Below, piece after piece: positions 16,173 through 20,874 of a DNA stretch of 20,874 nt (position 1 is the stretch's first letter; each line of letters begins with the position of its first letter). Made by a program: the position numbers and the translations under genes. The stretch is from Comamonadaceae bacterium (GTDB lineage: Bacteria > Pseudomonadota > Gammaproteobacteria > Burkholderiales > Burkholderiaceae_C). Below the pieces are notes generated by a model, which saw only the letters and a program-made list of their open reading frames with translations, did no database searches and had not been told where the DNA came from. The stretch spans positions 1 to 20,874 of the forward strand of contig CANHKH010000013.1 of assembly GCA_947460165.1 (NCBI GenBank). Reading direction: 5' to 3'.

Positions 16173-16996
16173 CGGGCTCGCTTGGCAGCGGGTGGGGCTG
16201 CAGGTTTGGTTTTCTTGGCAGCTTTTGCGCTTGCCTTGGGAGCAGCTTTGGCGGCAGATTTGGGTGGCGTTTTTTGGGCGGGCGCCTTGCGGGCAGGTGC
16301 GGCTTGGCGCTGGCCTGCAGCCGGCCGGCTGGGCGGCTTGACCGCCTCGCTCCAGGCCTCGGTGCTGCTCTTGAGGGCTTGGCTGAACAAGTCACTGGCC
16401 TGCTCGGCCGAGGCCTTCATGGCGGGCATCTCGGGGGTGCGGGCGGCCGCGTCCTTCATGGCCGCATTGGCAATCGTTTGAAACTGCTGGGTCAGCGCGC
16501 CCCACCACTGCATGGGGTCGACCACGCCGGCCGCCGCCTGGGCCGGCGCCTTAGAAGCTTCTGGCGCGTCAGTGGGGTCCGCTGTCTGGCTGGGACGGGC
16601 GGGCTGGGTGGCCTCGGGTGCCGGTGCCGGTGCAGAAAATGGCGCAGGCTTGGGCGCGGCCTCAGGCGTGGGAATGGAAAAAGCCTGGGCCATCTCCTGC
16701 ATGCTCACGTTCATGCCTTTCAAGGTGGCCAAGGTCATCTTTTGCACTTCCATGGCCTGGATGGTGGCCTTGAGCGCCGTGCCGTTTTGCTCCAACCAAA
16801 ACAGCACCGTCTTGAGCTCCTTGATGCGCTGCTCCAGGTCTTCCACATTGAGCGTGGGCGCGACCCAGCCGCCCAATGAGGGCATGGCAGCGGCGCTTTG
16901 AGCGCTGCCCGGCTGACTCAGGCCCTTGAGGAAATCAAAGCCTGGCACCCATTTGCCGAAATCGCCAAATGCAGACATGGGGTTGGTGTCGTTCAT
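16169..16996 (-). CDS. phaM: PhaM-type polyhydroxybutyrate granule-associated protein
   Basis: In Ralstonia eutropha, PhaM binds and activates the PHB synthase PhaC and tethers granules to the nucleoid through its basic tail. The 275-residue product starts MNDTNPMSAFGDFGKWVPGF and has the conserved helix region WVAPTLNVEDLEQRIKELKT followed by FWLEQNGTALKATIQAMEVQ and LATLKGMN (44-95). A Pro/Ala linker (about 108-158) leads to DPMQWWGALTQQFQTIA (160-176) and a helical phasin-like stretch to 220. The tail (about 228-275) is rich in Lys, Ala and Pro, with KSAAKAAPKASAKAAKKTKP, like the DNA-binding tail of PhaM. The ATG at 16996 gives the family N-terminus; the open frame extends further upstream. 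It overlaps the FIST gene by 4 nt and is divergent from the VOC gene. Confidence 0.9.
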   Translation of the reverse strand: MNDTNPMSAFGDFGKWVPGFDFLKGLSQPGSAQSAAAMPSLGGWVAPTLNVEDLEQRIKELKTVLFWLEQNGTALKATIQAMEVQKMTLATLKGMNVSMQEMAQAFSIPTPEAAPKPAPFSAPAPAPEATQPARPSQTADPTDAPEASKAPAQAAAGVVDPMQWWGALTQQFQTIANAAMKDAAARTPEMPAMKASAEQASDLFSQALKSSTEAWSEAVKPPSRPAAGQRQAAPARKAPAQKTPPKSAAKAAPKASAKAAKKTKPAAPPAAKRAR

Positions 16997-17076
16997 AGGG
17001 CCTGCTGTGTGTGGTGGTTCGTCTTTGGCGAGGTGAGTTGCAAGCGATGAGCAACAAAGACCATCGCACCCGCGAT

Positions 17077-17097
17077 TGTGCAATGCGCACTTGCACA
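17077..17097. promoter_or_regulatory. Inverted repeat TGTGCAA-N7-TTGCACA upstream of phaM
   Basis: Perfect 7-bp arms flank a 7-bp spacer that itself contains the palindrome TGCGCA. The site lies 80 nt before the phaM ATG and 50 nt before the VOC ATG. The TGC-rich symmetry resembles sites reported for PHB regulators of the PhaR type, but this is only a resemblance. Confidence 0.5.
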
Positions 17098-17101
17098 GCG
17101 A

Positions 17102-17113
17102 ATGAATTTTTGC
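17102..17113 (-). promoter_or_regulatory. Candidate PhaR-type site before phaM
   Basis: On the minus strand GCAAAAATTCAT fits every position of GCAMMAAWTMMD, the 12-base motif that I recall from footprints of PhaR at the Ralstonia eutropha phasin promoter. Only one copy is seen, where Ralstonia has two. The motif is degenerate, and the memory of the consensus should be checked. Confidence 0.35.
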
Positions 17114-17139
17114 ATTTCTACAGCTGCATTTGATAAGCT
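17110..17139 (+). promoter_or_regulatory. Candidate promoter of the VOC gene
   Basis: TTGCAT (17110-17115), an 18-bp spacer and TAAGCT (17134-17139) lead into the VOC ATG at 17148, which would give a very short leader. The boxes are imperfect. The region is AT-rich, in contrast to its surroundings, and carries the direct repeat TGCATTT twice, 14 nt apart. Confidence 0.35.
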
Positions 17140-17147
17140 AAGCCACC

Positions 17148-17561
17148 ATGAACAGCCTGTTCCACTTTGCCTTCCACGTCACCGATCTGGACGAGGCACG
17201 GCGCTTTTACGGCGGCGTGCTCGGCTGCACAGAAGGCCGCTCCACCGCCACCTGGGTGGACTTTGACTTTTTTGGCCACCAACTCTCGCTGCACCTGGGC
17301 CAGCCTTTCAAGACCGAGCTCACCGGCCAGGTGGGCGACCAGCTGGTGCCCATGCCGCACTTTGGCCTGGTGCTGGCTCTGCCCGATTGGCAGGCCCTGG
17401 CTGAGCGCTTGGAACGGGCCCATACCGCCTTTGTGCTGGCGCCCCAGCTGCGCTTTGCCGGCCAGCCTGGCGAGCAATGGACCATGTTTTTCCTGGACCC
17501 CTTTGGCAACCCCTTGGAGATCAAGGGCTTTGCCTCGCTGGACACGGTCTACCAAAGCTAA
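17148..17561 (+). CDS. VOC-superfamily (glyoxalase/dioxygenase-fold) protein
   Basis: Members are metal enzymes such as glyoxalase I, extradiol dioxygenases and fosfomycin-resistance proteins, or binding proteins. The 137-residue product has two paired beta-alpha-beta units. The likely metal ligands are all present: H10 (FAFHVTDLDEARRFY), H49 (QLSLHLG), H71 (PHFGLVLAL) and E124 (DPFGNPLEIKGF). The YGGVLGC after the first helix is typical. This supports a functional enzyme, but the substrate is unknown. Its stop overlaps that of the convergent hydrolase gene by 4 nt. It is transcribed divergently from phaM. Confidence 0.9.
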   Translation: MNSLFHFAFHVTDLDEARRFYGGVLGCTEGRSTATWVDFDFFGHQLSLHLGQPFKTELTGQVGDQLVPMPHFGLVLALPDWQALAERLERAHTAFVLAPQLRFAGQPGEQWTMFFLDPFGNPLEIKGFASLDTVYQS

Positions 17562-18565
17562 ATCGCAGGCGCCACGCACTGGTCAATGGCGCCGCACAAC
17601 GACTGACCCTGAGCGTCTTTCATGTCAATGCGGATGCGGTCGCCAAACTTCATGAACTCGGTCGAGGGCTGGCCATCGAGAATGGTTTCCATGGCGCGCT
17701 TTTCGGCGATGCAGCTGTAGCCTTTGGGCCAGTGCGGCTTGTCTCCTTCAAGCACGGCCTTGTTGCTCACCGTGCCCGAGCCGATGATGGAGCCGGCCCG
17801 CACGCGCCGGGTTTTGCACAGGTGGGCAATCAGCTGGCCAAAGTGAAAAGTCATCTCGGGGCCGGCCTCGCACATGCCCACCTTGCGGCCGTTCCAGCTG
17901 CTGTGGAGCGTCAGGTGCAAGCGCCCGCCCTGCCAGGCGGGGCCCAGCTCGTCCATGCTGACCGCCACCGGGCTGAAGGCCGTGGCAGGCTTGCTCTGGA
18001 CAAAGCCAAAGCCTTTGGCCAGCTCGTTGGGGATCAAGTGTCTGAGCGAGACATCGTTGGCCAGCATCAGCAGGCGAATGCCTTCGAGCGCCTCGTCCGC
18101 GCTGGCGCCCATGGGCACGTCGGCCGTGACCACGGCCAGCTCGGCCTCAAAGTCGATGCCAAAGTCCTCGCTGGGCACGCGCACCTCGTCGCAAGGCCCC
18201 AGCAGGTCGTCGCTGGCGCCTTGGTACATCAGCGGGTCGGTGTAAAAGCTGGCCGGCACTTGCGCCCCCCGGGCTTGCCTGACCAATTCCACATGGTTGA
18301 GGTAGGCCGAGCCGTCGGCCCATTGGCAGGCCCGCGGCAGGGGCGCCATGCAGCGCTCGGGCTCAAAAGGAAAGCCGTGCCGCGCTTTGCCGTGGTTCAG
18401 GGTTTGGGAGAGGTCCTGCAACTGAGGCGCCAGAAAATTCCAGTCGTCCAGCACCTGCTGCAAGGTGTGGGCGATGCCGGTCGCATAATGGGCTGTCGAC
18501 AGATCGCGTGAGACGACGACCAGTTGGCCGTCGCGTGATCCGTCTTTGTAGGTGGCAAGTTTCAT
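17558..18565 (-). CDS. Fumarylacetoacetate hydrolase family protein
   Basis: This family cleaves carbon-carbon bonds of diketo acids; the closest recognised type is the bacterial fumarylacetoacetase-like enzyme of about 335 residues that acts at the end of tyrosine breakdown. The 335-residue product starts MKLATYKDGSRDGQLVVVSR. It shows the metal ligands D110 (YTDPLMYQGASDD), E140 and E142 (FGIDFEAELAVV) and D171 (LANDVSLR), plus GSGTVSNKAVLEG (262-274). The ATG at 18565 gives the family's standard start. No other tyrosine-pathway gene, such as hmgA, is in view, so the pathway assignment is inference. It is divergent from the DUF3108 gene. Confidence 0.9.
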   Translation of the reverse strand: MKLATYKDGSRDGQLVVVSRDLSTAHYATGIAHTLQQVLDDWNFLAPQLQDLSQTLNHGKARHGFPFEPERCMAPLPRACQWADGSAYLNHVELVRQARGAQVPASFYTDPLMYQGASDDLLGPCDEVRVPSEDFGIDFEAELAVVTADVPMGASADEALEGIRLLMLANDVSLRHLIPNELAKGFGFVQSKPATAFSPVAVSMDELGPAWQGGRLHLTLHSSWNGRKVGMCEAGPEMTFHFGQLIAHLCKTRRVRAGSIIGSGTVSNKAVLEGDKPHWPKGYSCIAEKRAMETILDGQPSTEFMKFGDRIRIDMKDAQGQSLCGAIDQCVAPAI

Positions 18566-18633
18566 TTGTTGTCCTGTGTGCTCGCTGTTGACCAGAGCTC
18601 GGGTCCCTCAGTGTGCCTCGGGGTCCCTGCGCT

Positions 18634-19857
18634 GTGAGTTCCAACCGCAAGCTTAAACCGTCGCCACCCCCGGCCCTGCCGCTGAAGTGGGCCTTGGGCC
18701 TGGCCGCCGGGGTCACGCTGATTCACCTGTGGCTGCTGGACAGCGCCAGCCGGCCGCTGAGCCTGGACGCGTCAGCGCCTTCCAGCTTGTCCTCCGCTGC
18801 GCCGCCTGCCGTGAACGCCAGCATGCGCACCCGGCGCATTGAGACGGCGCCGCTCAAGGCTGCAGCTCCTGTGGCGGGGACCACCCGTTTGAGTTTGACC
18901 TCTCCCACGCAGCCCCAGCGGACATCGAATGCCAGCCCCGCAGCCCCTCCCCCACAACCCCCACCACCTGAGCCTCCAGCGCCTGCCATGGCTGCAGAAC
19001 AAGCGGCCCTGGCGGCAGTGCCGCCAGCCCAGGCCGAGGTCTCTGCCGAGCTCGCCTCAGAGGCCAGTGCGCCAAGCGCACCGATCACCAGCCCGCCGCC
19101 AGCGCCGCCGCTTCCCGCAGACAGGGACCCCAGCACGCCTGTGGCCGCACAGGCCAGTGCCCCACCAGGGCAGACTGCCGCCTTGCAAGCACCGCCGCCC
19201 TCTGAGATACCCCAGCTGCAGCTGCCCCCCTCTGTGCGTTTGCAGTACGAGCTCAGCGGTCAGTCCCGGGGCTTGAACTACTCGGCCAACGCCTTGCTGA
19301 CCTGGCACAACGAGAGCCAGCGCTACGAGGCCCGCTTGCTCATCAGCGGCCTGCTGATCTTGAACCCCCGCCTGTCCATCAGTGTGGGCGAGCTCGGCCC
19401 GCAAGGCGTGTCACCCAGGCGGTTTTCAGACAAAGCGCGCAGCGAGCAGGCCACGCACTTTCAGCCCGAACGCGGCCGCATCGTGTTCAGCAACAACGCG
19501 CCCGAGGTGCCCTGGCAGCCCGGGGTGCAAGACCGGCTGAGCCTGTTTTTTCAGCTCGCCGGCATGCTGGCGGGCGATCCCGGCCGCTTTGCCACCGGCA
19601 CCCAAGTGCGTGTACCCACGGCCGGCACGCGCGAAGTCGACATCTGGACCTTCACGGTGACGGGCACACCCACTTTGGCGCTGCCCGGCGGCGAGCAGGC
19701 CACCGTGGCGCTCAGGCGCGAGCCCAGGCGGGCTTACGACCAAACCATAGAAATCTGGTTTGCCCCGGGTCTGGGCTTTGTGCCTGTGCGCATGCGCATC
19801 ACCCAAGGCAACGGCGATGTGCTGGACCAAAAGCTGGCTTCGGTACAAGCTTGGTGA
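18634..19857 (+). CDS. Membrane-anchored DUF3108 protein with long Pro/Ala linker
   Basis: DUF3108 proteins are envelope proteins of unknown function. The 407-residue product has a short basic N-terminus, one membrane segment (about 14-36, LPLKWALGLAAGVTLIHLWL), a linker of roughly 160 residues dominated by Ala, Pro and Ser with runs such as PPPQPPPPEPPAP, and a C-terminal beta-rich domain (about 200-407). That domain includes YELSGQSRGLNYSANALLTW, VDIWTFTVTGTPTLALPGG and EIWFAPGLGFVPVRMRITQG, which identify DUF3108. The layout recalls TonB: anchor, periplasm-spanning linker, outer domain. Starts are uncertain: GTG at 18634 or GTG at 18613, seven codons earlier; neither has a clear ribosome binding site. 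Confidence 0.85.
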   Translation: MSSNRKLKPSPPPALPLKWALGLAAGVTLIHLWLLDSASRPLSLDASAPSSLSSAAPPAVNASMRTRRIETAPLKAAAPVAGTTRLSLTSPTQPQRTSNASPAAPPPQPPPPEPPAPAMAAEQAALAAVPPAQAEVSAELASEASAPSAPITSPPPAPPLPADRDPSTPVAAQASAPPGQTAALQAPPPSEIPQLQLPPSVRLQYELSGQSRGLNYSANALLTWHNESQRYEARLLISGLLILNPRLSISVGELGPQGVSPRRFSDKARSEQATHFQPERGRIVFSNNAPEVPWQPGVQDRLSLFFQLAGMLAGDPGRFATGTQVRVPTAGTREVDIWTFTVTGTPTLALPGGEQATVALRREPRRAYDQTIEIWFAPGLGFVPVRMRITQGNGDVLDQKLASVQAW

Positions 19858-19917
19858 GCAGCCCTTGAATTTGGCCTGCAGCGCTGCCATATGCTGAGTC
19901 ACACCGAAAAGGCCACC

Positions 19918-20193
19918 ATGCACATGCTTTACGACTCAGACTCTTTTGCCGTGGTTCAAATGACCGCCCCACCCGCAGACGGTGCAGCCAGCCAGCAGCC
20001 CCAACTGCTGCGCCAAGGCTTCGAAATTGTCGACAAACGCAGTGGCCGCGAGGTCTACCTTGACGGCTCCTGGGCCGAGCATTTTCAAGTGCGGCTGAAC
20101 CTCTGGCGCGAAAAAGCCCCCACCGAGGAGGAGATCGAGACCACCCTGGAAGGCTACGCTGCCCTGGCGCACACGCCGCTGCTGCTGCACTGA
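19918..20193 (+). CDS. DUF3567 family protein
   Basis: The function is unknown. The 91-residue product starts MHMLYDSDSFAVVQM and has GFEIVDKRSGREVYLDGSWA and a C-terminal acidic helix (PTEEEIETTLEGYAAL) ending PLLLH. This agrees with the small DUF3567 proteins I recall from Burkholderiales. The ATG at 19918, preceded by AAAAGG 5 nt away, is preferred over the upstream in-frame start at 19891. It is soluble, with no signal peptide. It may have its own promoter (TTGAAT at 19865-19870 and CATATG at 19888-19893, 17 bp apart), at low confidence. Confidence 0.85.
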   Translation: MHMLYDSDSFAVVQMTAPPADGAASQQPQLLRQGFEIVDKRSGREVYLDGSWAEHFQVRLNLWREKAPTEEEIETTLEGYAALAHTPLLLH

Positions 20194-20461
20194 GCGACCA
20201 GCACCCCGCTCAGGCTGGTACAGACCTGCAGGGCGTGCGGCCGTTCCATCCACATTGCATCCTGTGCTGCAGGGGCGGTCAGCCGCCTTGACGCCAGGGC
20301 CGCTATTGGCGATGCTTGGCTTGGTGCAGCAAATGCTGCAGCATGGGACGCACTGTTCAACACACCACTTGGGCCACCTTTTGTTGCACTTTTTGCCGCA
20401 TTGCTTGTCCCGCCCCCCTGGCCAGGCAGGTCTGAGGGTCACCCATGCACCGCTCCAACGC
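20194..20461. other. 268-nt spacer before the ChaN-family gene
   Basis: No supported gene. The main feature is nested symmetry at 20325-20344: TGCAGCA, two bases, TGCTGCA (perfect 7-bp inverted repeat), overlapping the 12-bp palindrome ATGCTGCAGCAT. A six-codon reading frame with a good ribosome binding site (GAGGG, 6 nt, ATG at 20445) ends at 20465, overlapping the probable chaN start. No clear terminator for the DUF3567 gene was found. Confidence 0.5.
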
Positions 20462-20874
20462 TTGAGCCGCGCCACGGCGGCAAAAGTGGCCATGGTGGCA
20501 GCGCTGGCCTTGAGCGCCTGCAGCCATGCCCCCCTGAGCCGCCAAGATGCCCTGGACCTCACACTGGCCCAGCTGCTGCCCACCCAGGTGCTCATGTTGG
20601 GTGAGCAACACGACGCCCCAGAACACCAAGCCATTCACGAACGCACCGTGCGCACCCTGGCCGCACGCGGCCAGCTGGCGGCGCTGGTGCTGGAAATGGC
20701 CAACGGAGGCTCCACCGCAGGGCTGGCTGCCACCGCTTCAGAGGTCCAGGCGCAAGAAGCCTTGCAGTGGGACCCGCGCGCCTGGCCTTGGCCAGCCTAC
20801 GGCCCGGCCGTGATGGCGGCGGTGCGCGCAGGCGTGCCCGTGTTGGGTGGCAACCTGCCCACGGCCCGCATGCG
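20462..20874 (+). CDS. ChaN-family haem-binding lipoprotein, N-terminal part
   Basis: ChaN-like proteins are outer-membrane lipoproteins implicated in haem binding or iron uptake. The gene runs off the right edge; 137 codons are visible. The product starts with a lipoprotein signal peptide: basic SRATAAK, hydrophobic VAMVAALAL and lipobox LSAC, with the modified Cys at about residue 20. Then follow VLMLGEQHDAPEHQAIHERT, the family's first strand with the metal/haem-site Glu and His, ALVLEMANGG, and WPWPAYGPAVMAAVRAGVPV. The start is doubtful: TTG at 20462 gives the best signal peptide, GTG at 20486 or ATG at 20492 would leave too little of it, and the ATG at 20445 is out of frame by one base. 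Confidence 0.75.
   Translation, partial: MSRATAAKVAMVAALALSACSHAPLSRQDALDLTLAQLLPTQVLMLGEQHDAPEHQAIHERTVRTLAARGQLAALVLEMANGGSTAGLAATASEVQAQEALQWDPRAWPWPAYGPAVMAAVRAGVPVLGGNLPTARM

Noticed and set aside
15102..16481. A 459-codon open frame on the plus strand
   Set aside because: Antisense shadow of the FIST and phaM genes; its long hydrophobic Ala-rich end is the complement of the phaM Lys/Ala tail.
16274..16879. A 201-codon plus-strand frame and other frames over the phaM linker
   Set aside because: Shadows caused by the Pro/Ala/Lys-rich composition of phaM; no start signal or domain.
17477..18511. A 344-codon open frame on the plus strand
   Set aside because: Antisense to the fumarylacetoacetate hydrolase gene, which shows all family ligands; no domain in the antisense product.

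Overview
The window reads as a chromosomal segment of a high-GC betaproteobacterium of order Burkholderiales, most likely family Comamonadaceae (Limnohabitans, Rhodoferax or Acidovorax-like). The grounds are the style of the ribosomal proteins, a DUF3567 gene (a family I know essentially from Burkholderiales), a PhaM-type polyhydroxybutyrate granule protein, an orphan Bug-family binding protein and an OxyR/RecG/Dps neighbourhood. This is inference from recognised sequences, not from a search. I see no tRNA, rRNA, CRISPR array, insertion sequence or phage gene. Genes are tightly packed and almost every long open frame opposite them is a shadow.

Region 1 (1-4787): the complete spc ribosomal protein operon on the minus strand, rplN-rplX-rplE-rpsN-rpsH-rplF-rplR-rpsE-rpmD-rplO, then secY, which runs off the left edge. 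A strong sigma70-like promoter (TTGACG, 17 bp, TATAGT) stands about 175 nt before rplN, so the operon starts on its own and has a long leader with two hairpins. The S10 operon is not upstream; a divergent proC is.

Region 2 (4788-6050): proC, then a small exported Ala/Pro-rich protein with a Lys-rich tail, closed by a perfect 17-bp-stem terminator that also serves the converging ubiA.

Region 3 (6075-10646), minus strand: recG, oxyR, dps and ubiA in transcription order. It combines a peroxide sensor with C199/C208, a ferritin-like DNA protector, a fork-remodelling helicase and a ubiquinone prenyltransferase. The recG-oxyR junction can form two mutually exclusive hairpins. The Dps has Met where an acidic ferroxidase ligand is expected.

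Region 4 (10747-14786): the queuosine genes queA and tgt on the plus strand, separated by a divergent pair made of a Bug-type periplasmic binding protein and a class II aldolase. A perfect 7-8-7 inverted repeat lies between the pair. tgt has a TACAAT box 11 nt before its ATG and a small insertion beside its zinc site.

Region 5 (14898-18565): phaM and a FIST-domain gene overlapping by 4 nt on the minus strand; a divergent VOC dioxygenase/glyoxalase-fold gene; and a fumarylacetoacetate hydrolase family gene convergent with it, also with a 4-nt overlap. The phaM/VOC spacer holds a TGTGCAA/TTGCACA inverted repeat and a sequence fitting the PhaR site I recall from Ralstonia.

Region 6 (18634-20874): an anchored DUF3108 protein with a long proline linker, a DUF3567 protein, and the start of a ChaN-family lipoprotein gene that leaves the window. 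The chaN start is irregular: the ATG with a good ribosome binding site is out of frame by one base.

No new multi-gene system is evident. The best leads are the PhaM-FIST coupling with its control region, the split queA/tgt locus with its operator, the recG-oxyR switch-like hairpins, the small Lys-tailed exported protein and the chaN start.
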